Shown one piece after another: positions 45,486 to 54,372 of a stretch of DNA of 64,000 bases (its first letter is position 1; every line of letters starts with the position of its first letter). Below the pieces are notes generated by a model. The model was not told the DNA's origin and ran no database searches. It saw only the letters and a program-made list of their open reading frames with translations. The stretch comes from Cytobacillus citreus. Its GTDB lineage: Bacteria; Bacillota; Bacilli; Bacillales; Cytobacillaceae. The stretch is from NCBI RefSeq assembly GCF_018343665.1, contig NZ_JAGYPM010000001.1:283239-347238 (forward strand), read 5' to 3'. The position numbers and the translations under genes are program-made.

Positions 45486-46334
45486 ATGAGGAGAAAATTA
45501 TCATTTTTAATAGCAATGTCTTTATCTATGATTTTGCTTTTGGCAGGGTGTGGTACAAGCAGTGATTCTGAAAAAACCGGTGGTGAAGGAGAGTCTGAGA
45601 ATGGAACATTTAAAGTGGGGCTTGAAGCTGGATATGCTCCATTCAACTGGACGCAAATGGATGATGCTAATGGTGGTGTAAAAATTGACGGAAGTGCAGA
45701 ATATGCAGGTGGATACGATGTAGAAATCGCAAAAAAAATTGCTGACGGTTTAGGAAAAAAATTAGTGATCGTTAAAACAGAATGGGATGGTCTTGTCCCA
45801 GCGTTAAATTCTGGAAAAATTGACGCTATTATCGCAGGGATGTCACCAACAGCTAAACGTAAAAAGACGATTGACTTTTCAGACGTCTACTATAAATCGA
45901 ATTTAGTTATGGTTGTTAAAAAAGGCGGAAAATATGATGGAGCTACTTCTATCCAAGATTTTAATGGTGCAAAAGTGTCTGCTCAATTAAATACGTTTCA
46001 TTATTCTGTTATCGACCAAATTAACGGTGTGAGCAAACAGCCTGCTATGGATAACTTCCCAGCAATGAGGGTTGCACTTGAATCAGGAGTAATTGATGGA
46101 TATGTTTCAGAACGCCCAGAAGGAGTAAGTGCTGAATCTGCGAACGAAAACTTTAAGGTGATTGAATTTTCAGACGGATTCGAAACTTCAGATGATGATA
46201 CAGCAATCGCAGTAGGTGTTGCAAAGGGCAGTGACTTAACTAAAGAAATCAATAAAATCTTGGCAGGCATCTCTGAGGAGGAACGTACAAGCATTATGGA
46301 TGCTGCTATTAAGAATCAACCAGCAGCCAATTAA
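45486..46334 (+). CDS. Amino acid ABC transporter substrate-binding lipoprotein (lysine-regulated)
   Basis: 282 residues. Lipobox LLLAGC near residue 22, then a family 3 solute-binding fold: FKVGLEAGYAPFNWTQ, GGYDVEIAKKIADGLGKKLVIV, GLVPALNSGKIDAIIAGMSPTAKRKKTIDFSDVYY. The T-A-x-R-x-x-x-I-D-F-S motif binds the amino acid backbone. Because a lysine riboswitch precedes it, lysine or a related basic amino acid is the most likely ligand. Confidence 0.93.
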   Translation: MRRKLSFLIAMSLSMILLLAGCGTSSDSEKTGGEGESENGTFKVGLEAGYAPFNWTQMDDANGGVKIDGSAEYAGGYDVEIAKKIADGLGKKLVIVKTEWDGLVPALNSGKIDAIIAGMSPTAKRKKTIDFSDVYYKSNLVMVVKKGGKYDGATSIQDFNGAKVSAQLNTFHYSVIDQINGVSKQPAMDNFPAMRVALESGVIDGYVSERPEGVSAESANENFKVIEFSDGFETSDDDTAIAVGVAKGSDLTKEINKILAGISEEERTSIMDAAIKNQPAAN

Positions 46335-46391
46335 TGATTATATGAAACCGGGTGCATTATCATGCAGTCGGTTTCGCTTTTCTACTTGTCT

Positions 46392-46561
46392 AGCGGAAGC
46401 AGCCACCCCCGACGTACAGGACGTACTAGTGTCGACAATGCGACAGGACGTCGCGTTTTTGTCGACCTCGAGGTCATAAGCCAGTCCGCCAAGAAGGTTA
46501 AAGAACAACCTTCTCGTCGGCCTGTCTTATGCTTGTCGGGGGTGATCAAGGCGCTTGCGCT
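46392..46561 (+). repeat. Structured repeat with terminal inverted repeats inside the ABC operon (family A/G, short form)
   Basis: Ends AGCGGAAGC (46392-46400) and GCTTGCGCT (46553-46561). Inner stems: ACCCCCGAC/GTCGGGGGT, GTACAGGACGTAC (46414-46426), GCGACAGGACGTCGC (46440-46454) within GTCGAC/GTCGAC, GAAGGTT/AACCTTC, and CATAAG/CTTATG. The result is a multibranched RNA fold. It lies between the binding-protein and permease genes and ends 11 bases before the permease ribosome binding site. Confidence 0.85.
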
Positions 46562-46581
46562 TTTCTTAAAGGGGGAGAACT

Positions 46582-47349
46582 ATGAGTTTTGAGTGGGTAG
46601 TTGAAATCATTTCAAATAATTGGCCAATGTTTATTCGTGGCGCTGGTGTTACGCTTTTAATTTCAATGGTTGGTACGATATTAGGCTTTATCATTGGTTT
46701 ATTAATTGGCGTAATCCGAACCATTCCTACACCAGATCGTAAGGCAAAGAGAATCTTTCTTAAAGTGATTAATGCTATACTTTCTATTTATATCGAAATA
46801 TTCCGTGGAACTCCTATGATTGTCCAAGCAATGGTTATTTATTACGGGTCTGCTTTAGCGTTCGGTGTTGATATGGACCGATTAAACGCAGCATTCCTAA
46901 TTGTATCAATTAATACAGGGGCATATATGTCAGAAATCATTCGAGGTGGTATTCTTTCTATTGATAAAGGACAATATGAAGCAGCACAAGCAATAGGGAT
47001 GAACCATTTTCAAACGATGAAGAATGTTGTCTTGCCACAAGCCATCCGCAATATTTTACCAGCAACAGGCAATGAATTCGTTATCAATATAAAGGATACT
47101 TCAGTGCTTAACGTTATTTCGGTCTCTGAATTATTTTTCCAAACAAAATCAATCGCTGGTAATAACTTCAGATATTTCGAATCATTTTTCGTAGCATGTA
47201 TTCTTTACTTTATAATGACCTTTACTGTTACAAGAATTCTGCGCTACATCGAAAAGAGATTAGATGGTCCTGAGAATTACACGATGTATGCTAATCAAAT
47301 GCAAGTAGAGACACCGGAGGATTTGCTGCGAAAAAAGGATAATCATTAG
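46582..47349 (+). CDS. Amino acid ABC transporter permease
   Basis: 255 residues, HisM/GlnP type with five helices. The EAA loop is GQYEAAQAIGMNHFQTMKNVVLPQAIRNILPATGNEF, and YIEIFRGTPMIVQAMVIYYG is the conserved start of the core. AAAGGGGGAG precedes ATG 46582. Forms the membrane channel with the neighbouring ATPase. Confidence 0.96.
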   Translation: MSFEWVVEIISNNWPMFIRGAGVTLLISMVGTILGFIIGLLIGVIRTIPTPDRKAKRIFLKVINAILSIYIEIFRGTPMIVQAMVIYYGSALAFGVDMDRLNAAFLIVSINTGAYMSEIIRGGILSIDKGQYEAAQAIGMNHFQTMKNVVLPQAIRNILPATGNEFVINIKDTSVLNVISVSELFFQTKSIAGNNFRYFESFFVACILYFIMTFTVTRILRYIEKRLDGPENYTMYANQMQVETPEDLLRKKDNH

Positions 47350-47367
47350 GCGAAGGAGGGCATAAGA

Positions 47368-48102
47368 ATGGAAGCAGTTATTGAGATTCAACATTTAAAT
47401 AAAGCTTTTGGAACACATGAAGTGTTGAAGGACATTAATTTTTCGGTCAATAAGGGCGAGGTTGTCTGTATCATCGGCTCTTCAGGGTCAGGGAAATCAA
47501 CTCTTCTGCGCTGTGTAAATTTATTAGAAAAGCCGAGTGGAGGCAAAATCATTTATAACGGGGAAAATATTTTGGATAACAAGCATGATATTTCCGCGTA
47601 CCGTACCAAGTTAGGAATGGTTTTCCAGCAATTTAATTTATTTAATAACCACAATGTGTTAAAGAATTGTACCGTCGGCCAAATGAAAGTATTAAAGCGC
47701 TCCCGCCAAGAAGCCGAAGAAGTCGCGATGAAATATTTGAAAGTTGTTGGAATGGATCAATATGTGAACGCAAAGCCAAAGCAATTATCAGGTGGACAGA
47801 AGCAGCGTGTCGCTATTGCACGTGCACTTTCCATGGAACCAGATGTTATGCTGTTCGACGAACCAACATCAGCTCTAGATCCTGAAATGGTAGGAGAAGT
47901 TCTGAAGGTCATGAAAGAACTCGCAGATAGTGGTCTTACGATGTTAATTGTCACCCACGAAATGGGGTTTGCTAAGGAAGTATCGGATCGTGTCGTCTTT
48001 ATGGACAAGGGCGTTATCGCCGAGGAAGGTAGCCCAGAGCAAATTTTTAATCAACCTGCACAGGAACGGACTAGGGAGTTTTTGAAGAGGACATTGAATT
48101 AG
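47368..48102 (+). CDS. Amino acid ABC transporter ATP-binding protein
   Basis: 244 residues of the GlnQ/HisP type. Walker [16 protein letters not shown]-loop [10 protein letters not shown], signature [15 protein letters not shown], Walker [17 protein letters not shown], switch [15 protein letters not shown] precedes ATG 47368, 18 bases after the permease. Last gene of the lysine-controlled operon. Confidence 0.97.
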   Translation: MEAVIEIQHLNKAFGTHEVLKDINFSVNKGEVVCIIGSSGSGKSTLLRCVNLLEKPSGGKIIYNGENILDNKHDISAYRTKLGMVFQQFNLFNNHNVLKNCTVGQMKVLKRSRQEAEEVAMKYLKVVGMDQYVNAKPKQLSGGQKQRVAIARALSMEPDVMLFDEPTSALDPEMVGEVLKVMKELADSGLTMLIVTHEMGFAKEVSDRVVFMDKGVIAEEGSPEQIFNQPAQERTREFLKRTLN

Positions 48103-48153
48103 GCGTAAGTGGATCAAGTGGGAAAAAATATATTTTGCTTATATGAATTGGGA

Positions 48154-48194
48154 AAGGCCTATTACCTATTTAGAGGGAATAGGTCTTTATTGTT
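48154..48194 (+). terminator. Intrinsic terminator of the ABC operon
   Basis: AGGCCTATT/AATAGGTCT stem and TTTATTGTTTT tract, about 50 bases after the ATPase stop codon. Confidence 0.8.
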
Positions 48195-48653
48195 TTATTG
48201 AGATGTTCGCCACTGTAGGGAACATAAACTTGATCCAAACAAAAGTCATATTTCCGTTGTTTCACAACGGAAAATGCTTTTTGTATCAAAAGGGGAAAAT
48301 TGGCAATCTAAGAAGGAATTCTTAGCTCCTGACTAATTGATAGTCAGCATTATGTGCGCTTTGGTAGTAAGGCTTTAACCGTTTTTTATCGTGCTGCAAG
48401 CAATCAGAGGAAATACTTTCCAAAAGTCAATACATCTCAAGTCTTAGAAAAATATAATCCTGTGGCTCAATGCATTTAAAGTCCTCATTTTCTAAAATGA
48501 AGATGCAAAATAAATGGTAGAAAAGAGGTATATTAATGAAATAAATGTAAAAATGTAATTTTTTTATAAAACAAATAATATTTAACAGAAATTAAGGGAA
48601 TTTATGGTACGATTTTTCGGTATTTATTTTATTTTTGAGAGGAGAAACAAAGA
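48195..48653. other. Intergenic region with a possible gene remnant
   Basis: One frame at 48350-48478 reads VRFGSKALTVFYRAASNQRK and then EKYNPVAQCI before a stop. It looks protein-like but has no start or family assignment. The remainder is AT-rich; GAGAGGAGAAAC before 48654 is a ribosome binding site for the decayed RND gene. Confidence 0.35.
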
Positions 48654-51288
48654 ATGTCGTTCATAACAAAGTGAGCATTTGGCAATAAGGCTGCTGTTAC
48701 ATTAATGACCATATTAATTTTAATTATTGGAGTTGTTAGTTATTTTAGGCTGCCTATGGAGTTTTTGCCATCTGCTGATAATCCGCAAGTAACCATTATT
48801 GCTATGGGTCAAGGGGCAGATTCGAAAACGATGGAATCAGAGGTAACCATTCCGGTAGAAAGAGCAGTTACTGGCGTAAATGGAAAAACTTCTGTCTACT
48901 CTACAACAGGGGACGGATTTTCAAAAATTGATCTATTTTTTGAAGCTGGATCCGATATGAAGCAAGCAAAACAAGAAGTTCAAGATGCATTAAATAACGT
49001 AATATTACCTCCGTACATATCAAAGCCAATCGTTTCACAGCTTAATACTTCTATGATTCCCATTGCAAATATAGCTGTAACCTTCAAAGATGGAATGACT
49101 GCAGAAAATATGGCATTAGTACGGGAAAAACTCCAGCCATTGTATCAAGATATTAAAGGGGTATCCAGTGTCGATGTTTATGGGATAACAGATTCCGTCA
49201 TTTCCGTCAAAATTGATAATGAAAAATTAGCGGAAAAACAAGTTTCACTTCAAGCTGTTATGGGTGTTCTTCAAGGGCAAAACACAGCCTTAGCCATCGG
49301 GGAAAAAATTATTGATGGAAAAACAAGTAATATTAAGGTATTTGGTGATGTAACTAGTTTAGATAAACTCGAAGGTTTTATCGTATCTCCAGATGTTACG
49401 CTTGGAGATATTGCAACGATTGATGAAACTAAAAATTCGAATTTCATTAGCCGTTTTAATGGGAGAGATAGTCTAGATATTAGCATCACAAAGGACAGCC
49501 AATCGAATGCTGTGGCAATAAGTAAAGAGGTAGAAAGAGTCACAAAGGAAATAAATAAATTGTATGATCAGCAGGAATCAGTCGTTTACATTGCTTCTGC
49601 TGATATGGTGCAGACTTCAGTCCAAACAATGATAAAAGAAGTTCTTCTTGGCGCATTATTCGCAACCATCGTCATAATGATATTTTTGCGAAATATCCGG
49701 TCGACTTTTATTACCATCGTTTCAATTCCATTATCACTTTGCTTTACATTATTCTTGTTGTCATGGTCTGGCATCACATTGAATATTTTAACACTCGGCG
49801 GAGTAGCGGTTGCTGTTGGACGTCTAGTTGATGATAGTATTGTTGTTATTGAAAATATTTTCCGAAAAATGCAGACAGAAAAATTCTCTGTTCAAATGAT
49901 TATCGATGCAACAAAACAAGTAGGAGTAGCGATTACTTCCTCTACATTAACGACAGTAGCTGTATTCTTACCTATGAGTTTGTTGAATGGTGGCCTTCAA
50001 GAATTTCTACTGCCGTTCGCATTAACAGTCACTTATTCCTTGCTCGCATCTTTAATTGTTGCTTTAACTGTTGTTCCGTTAATGAGTGCTGGATTATTGA
50101 AGAATACAAAATCACCTGAACATAAACCAGCTGTTAGATTTCCCAAAATGGTCACTTGGTCTTTAAATCATAAATGGATTGTATTCTCTATTGCACTCTT
50201 GCTTTTTGCAGGTTCTATAGGGACATATTTTGTCATTCCTAAGGGTGCAGTTGACAACTCTTCGGCTGACTATGTTGTTGCCACACTAAGTTACCCGAAT
50301 GATACGCCAATCGAAGATGTAAAGAAAAAAACAATCGAACTTGAAACTTCGATAAGAGAAATAGCTGACGTAAAATATGTTATATCACAAGTGGGATCTC
50401 CCACTGAAGCAGCTCGATTTGGATATGTAGGGTCACCTACAGAAGCGACCTTCAGTATTTTGTTAAAGGATAAAGCGAATCCGGATAAAATAATAGAAGA
50501 GGTAGAAAAGAAAAAGGATCAATATCATGACGCTCAGTTAGAGGTAAGTGCTGCGTCTTTCATGATGGGAGGAGCTAGAACTAATATTACCATAGATGTC
50601 ACTGGGGAAAATATATTAGATCTTGAAAAAACAGCGAATAATATTAAAGAAAAAGTGGAAAAAATTGACGGAGTTGAAGAAGTAACAACCAATCAAGATG
50701 AAAAGAAAACCGTTTATTCCTTTACAGTTGACCCTAAGAAAGGAAATGCTGAACAAATAGCTGGGCAACTTGGAGTGATGATAAATCAAACACCAATCGG
50801 GACAGTCAGCTTAGATGATAAACAAACAACCGTCGTTTTAGAACCCGTTTTTGACATCAAAACATATGAAGACCTTGACAAAATTCCAGTTATGACGGAT
50901 GCCGGTCTCGTACCAGTATCGTCAATTGCTTCATTACATGCTTATAGGAATTGTAGTGACAAATGCCATTGTTCTTTTAGATCGCGTTAAACAAAATGAA
51001 CAAAAAATGACGATTCGAGAAGCGCTTATTGAAGCAACAGCCACTAGAATGAGGCCGATCTTCATGACTGCGACCGCCACAATCTGTGCAATGCTTCCAC
51101 TACTATTGAAAGAAACAGAAACCGGAAGCTTAGTCTCACAAAGCTTAGCAATAGTTGTCATTGGTGGTCTAGCCATGGCAACACTTTTAACACTAATCGT
51201 CATCCCGTGTATTTATGAGCTGCTTTATTTTAGAAAATCTAAGAAACAGCGGGCAAGCCAATCTACAGATCAAAATATATCTTTATAA
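48654..51288 (+). pseudogene. RND (HAE1/AcrB-SwrC type) efflux permease, disrupted
   Basis: ATG 48654, with GAGAGGAG upstream, opens MSFITK and then TGA at 48672, after which the same frame continues AFGNKAAVTLMTILILIIGVV. Typical RND parts follow: the first porter domain, FATIVIMIFLRNIRSTFI, and GGVAVAVGRLVDDSIVVIENIFRK. The frame then breaks near 50930. Sequence resumes in another frame with MLIGIVVTNAIVLLDRV and GGLAMATLLTLIVIPCIYEL, the normal C-terminal end. About 200 or more residues that normally lie between, including helices 8-10, are missing. A nonsense codon plus a frame-breaking internal deletion make it non-functional. Confidence 0.9.
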
Positions 51289-51338
51289 AAATAATTCTTT
51301 TCATGAGTTAATAAAAATCCAAATAAATTAGAGTAAAA

Positions 51339-51382
51339 AAGGCCAGACCCAATTCGAATTTCATCGAATATGGGTCTGGCCT
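51339..51382. terminator. Bidirectional terminator
   Basis: AAGGCCAGACCC plus ATTCGA pair with TCGAAT plus GGGTCTGGCCTT, flanked by A-run and T-run, between the convergent RND remnant and aldo/keto reductase gene. Confidence 0.92.
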
Positions 51383-51404
51383 TCATTTTTGGAAGAAAAT
51401 CTAC

Positions 51405-52229
51405 TTATCTCAAATTGAATTCACTAGGATTTGGACCTTTTCGTTCATTACGGTCAAGTTTATTGATCTCAGTCATTTCTTCTGCTGAAAGTTCAAAATC
51501 AAATACATTAAAATTCTCTTCAATACGTGCTGGAGTTACTGATTTAGGAATAACGATTGTATTATTTTGCAGGTGCCAGCGTAAGACAACCTGAGCGGTT
51601 GTCTTACTATGTTGTTTAGCGATTTTTTGGATGACCTCATGGTTCAATACTTCGCCGCCTTGTTGTAAAGGACTCCAAGCTTCTATAAAGATATCATGTT
51701 TGGCACAAAACTCTTTTAATTCAGTTTGAACCAGATATGGATGGCATTCAATTTGATTTAATACTGGCTTCACATCACATTCCTGTATAAGACGCTCAAG
51801 ATGATCAATATCAAAATTGCAGACGCCAATCGCTTTTACGCGTCCATCATGATAAAGCTTCTCCAGTGCTTTGTAAGTTTCAACATATTGATCATATTGA
51901 GGAGTTGGCCAGTGAACCAAATATAAATCAACATATTCTAGACCTAGTTTTTCCAAGCTTTCCTCATACGCTTTCAATGTATTTTCATAGCCTTGATCAC
52001 TGTTCCACACCTTTGTTGTTATGAAAATTTCCTCACGTGGAATAGATGATTTTTTTAGTGCATTCCCGACACCATTTTCGTTATTGTATATCATTGCCGT
52101 ATCAATGGATCTATAGCCAACTTCAAGTGCCTTTGCGACAGCAATTTCTGCTTTTTCATCTTCCACACGCCAAACACCGAAACCGAGCTGAGGCATTTTT
52201 AAACCATTATTTAAAACAACAAAATTCAT
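51405..52229 (-). CDS. Aldo/keto reductase
   Basis: 274 residues, TIM-barrel NADPH-dependent reductase of the YvgN/YtbE (2,5-diketo-gluconate reductase) type. Catalytic tetrad visible: Asp and Tyr in SIDTAMIYNNE, Lys in ITTKVWNSDQG, His in YLVHWP. NADPH-binding VIPKSVTPARIEENFNVFDF is near the end. It probably detoxifies aldehydes such as methylglyoxal, by family analogy. Confidence 0.93.
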   Translation of the reverse strand: MNFVVLNNGLKMPQLGFGVWRVEDEKAEIAVAKALEVGYRSIDTAMIYNNENGVGNALKKSSIPREEIFITTKVWNSDQGYENTLKAYEESLEKLGLEYVDLYLVHWPTPQYDQYVETYKALEKLYHDGRVKAIGVCNFDIDHLERLIQECDVKPVLNQIECHPYLVQTELKEFCAKHDIFIEAWSPLQQGGEVLNHEVIQKIAKQHSKTTAQVVLRWHLQNNTIVIPKSVTPARIEENFNVFDFELSAEEMTEINKLDRNERKGPNPSEFNLR

Positions 52230-52538
52230 ATGGCATTACTCCTATCATTAATTTTTCTATGTAAATCTTAAATAAGGATAACAATACACAAATTAATTAT
52301 CAAATGATTAGATTTTTTTAATTTTTTGAAAATAATTATAGTTTTTAATAGAATTATTGATGAACAGGGAAAACCAATGAAAACAAGTAGAAATTAATTC
52401 AGACCCTCTCAGCTATATCGTTTTAATAATTTTGAAATTGTGGAGTCTATCTATCATTAGGAAAGTGCATCTTTCATGATTATTTTTCAAGAATGTAATT
52501 TAATAATTACAAAATAAAATTTTAAGGAGTTTGAAGTC
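52230..52538. other. Divergent intergenic region, no distinct feature
   Basis: AT-rich; promoters for the reductase and for pncA must lie here. No operator or riboswitch recognised. Confidence 0.4.
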
Positions 52539-53090
52539 ATGGAAAAGAAAGCGTTAATCAATGTTGATTACACAGTGGATTTTGTTGCAAATGACGGTGC
52601 ACTAACTTGCGGGGAACCTGGGCAGGCATTAGAACAAAAAATAGCAGAGATTACAAAGAAATTTATAGCTGATGGTGATTTTATCGTATTTGCTATTGAT
52701 GTCCATGATAAAGGGGACCAGTATCATCCAGAAGCGAAGTTATTTCCTCCTCATAATATTCGAGGCACTAAAGGAAGAGATTTATATGGGGCATTAAAGG
52801 ATGTGTATGAGGATAATAAAGAAGCGGAAAATGTATTCTACATGGATAAAACGAGATATTCTGCATTTGCAGGAACGGATTTGGAAATTAAATTACGGGA
52901 ACGTGGAATTACTGAGGTTCATTTAGTCGGGGTCTGTACAGATATATGCGTTCTTCACACTGCTGTCGATGCATACAATAAAGGATTCAAAATTGTCATT
53001 TATAAAGATGCAGTTGCTTCGTTTAATAAGGCAGGACATGAATGGGCATTAAGTCATTTTGAACATACTCTAGGCGCTACTATAATTTAA
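52539..53090 (+). CDS. pncA: Nicotinamidase
   Basis: 183 residues of the isochorismatase-like cysteine hydrolases. Converts nicotinamide to nicotinate for NAD salvage. Catalytic triad: Asp in INVDYTVDFVANDGA, Lys in YMDKTRYSAFAGTDLE, Cys in VGVCTDICVLHTAVDAYNKGF. Metal site DVHDKGDQYHPE. The sequence is close to B. subtilis PncA (YueJ), which also precedes pncB. AAGGAG precedes ATG 52539. Confidence 0.95.
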   Translation: MEKKALINVDYTVDFVANDGALTCGEPGQALEQKIAEITKKFIADGDFIVFAIDVHDKGDQYHPEAKLFPPHNIRGTKGRDLYGALKDVYEDNKEAENVFYMDKTRYSAFAGTDLEIKLRERGITEVHLVGVCTDICVLHTAVDAYNKGFKIVIYKDAVASFNKAGHEWALSHFEHTLGATII

Positions 53091-53143
53091 GATATTTAGA
53101 TGATTCAACACTTTGTTTTTGATACTAGAGTGGGGGAATAATA

Positions 53144-53511
53144 ATGTTGTATTCAGATGATAGCCTCATGCTGATGGGGATTATATCGCATTAGAACATG
53201 AAAATCCTCAGGAAGAAGAGAGATTAAAGATGTTTCATCCAGTTCATACCTATATTAGTAAGTTTGTTACTAATTTTACAGCGCGAGAACTACATGAAGA
53301 TATTTTCGTAGATTGTAAGCTAGTATATGTGCTGCCAACACTTCAAGACATTCGAAGATTTGTAGAAGGAAATCTCAATCTTTTATGGGATAAATATAAG
53401 CGGCTGCTTAATCCAGAGGAATTTCCGGTTGATTTAAGCCAATCTTGTTGGGATAACAAAATGAATTGTATTAATGAGATACAGGAAAATCTACAGAATA
53501 TGGTGCCTTAG
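53144..53511 (+). pseudogene. pncB: Nicotinate phosphoribosyltransferase, internal deletion
   Basis: The frame opens MLYSDDSLML, the N-terminus of PncB. It is then joined, with a frame change near 53170, to ADGDYIALEHENPQEEERLK and MFHPVHTYISKFVTNFTARE, the last 115 or so residues of PncB ending in WDNKMNCINEIQ. Compared with a normal PncB of about 490 residues, roughly 350-380 codons are missing, including the whole catalytic core. A GGGGGAA ribosome binding site remains. The block between pncA and the nadD-like gene therefore no longer encodes an active enzyme. Confidence 0.9.
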
Positions 53512-53571
53512 GAAATTAAGCAATTTTTATTCCTTCTGTGGAAAAATTAGAATTGAGATGAGGTATTTCTT

Positions 53572-54198
53572 ATGGGGAAAATCGGTATTTATGGTTCTTC
53601 ATTTGATCCAATTACTAATGTTCATTTATGGACGGCAAGCACGGTTGCCCATCGTTGCAATTTAGATAAAGTTATTTTCCTGCCATGTTCAAACAAAAGA
53701 AAAGATAAGCGAATGAAAACAGAGGATGAACACCGGTGGAAAATGATTTTAATGGCAATTGAAGACGATGAACGCTTCATTGCAGATGACCATGAGATGG
53801 AGCAGGATGCGTGGAAGATTTTTACCTATGATACGATGGAGCACTTTAAAAAGAAATTTCCAAATGATGAAGTGTATTTTATAATGGGGGCTGATTTGCT
53901 TGTAGATATTGGTGCAGGTAAATGGTCTAAAGGAGACAAACTAGTTGCGGAGAATAAATTTATTGTTATGGCACGTGATGGAATTGACATGCTGACGACG
54001 ATTTCCCGTTCTCCTATATTAAGAAATAATGATGATGGAAACACGTTTCATTTAATTGATAAAGGCTTAGCAATGGAGATTAGCTCTACCTATATTCGTG
54101 AAGAATTTGCGATGGGCGGTGAACCGAAATATTTATTGCCGATTTCATGCTATAACTATATAAAGGAACATAATTTATATTGCAAATACGAGAGATGA
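53572..54198 (+). CDS. Nicotinate-nucleotide adenylyltransferase-like protein (NadD family)
   Basis: 208 residues. Nucleotidyltransferase fold: IGIYGSSFDPITNVHLWTA (variant of G-x-F-D-P-x-H-x-G-H, with the first His replaced by Thr and Gly by Val), FLPCSNKRKDK, YFIMGADLLVDIGAGKW and ISSTYIREEF. It would join ATP to nicotinate or nicotinamide mononucleotide to complete NAD. The variant front motif leaves activity uncertain. It sits after pncA and the pncB remnant, which supports an NAD salvage origin. GAGG precedes the ATG. Confidence 0.82.
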   Translation: MGKIGIYGSSFDPITNVHLWTASTVAHRCNLDKVIFLPCSNKRKDKRMKTEDEHRWKMILMAIEDDERFIADDHEMEQDAWKIFTYDTMEHFKKKFPNDEVYFIMGADLLVDIGAGKWSKGDKLVAENKFIVMARDGIDMLTTISRSPILRNNDDGNTFHLIDKGLAMEISSTYIREEFAMGGEPKYLLPISCYNYIKEHNLYCKYER

Positions 54199-54227
54199 TT
54201 TTTAAGAATGAATAATGCATTTAGGTT

Positions 54228-54265
54228 AAAGACTGTATTCCTTTTGATAGGTTACAGTCTTTTTC
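54228..54265 (+). terminator. Intrinsic terminator of the NAD salvage cluster
   Basis: AAAGACTGTA/TTACAGTCTTT stem then TTTTC, 30 bases after the stop codon. Confidence 0.85.
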
Positions 54266-54372
54266 TGACTAAAAGAAATTGAAAAATTAAATATTTACGA
54301 AAAAATAATACTACTACTCTACCCATAAAGTGTACAATATAAATAAGGATTTATTTTCAATGGAGGATTTTG

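Noticed and set aside
46414-46454. AGGAC hairpin loops as CsrA binding sites
   Set aside because: GGA in a hairpin loop is the general form of a CsrA site, and GUACAGGACGUAC is close to the selected consensus, but the required A-N-G-G-A is not met (C-A-G-G-A here) and the motif occurs in intergenic repeats without a common target.
48143-48325. 60-codon frame after the ABC ATPase gene
   Set aside because: Spans the terminator hairpin, no ribosome binding site, no homology pattern.
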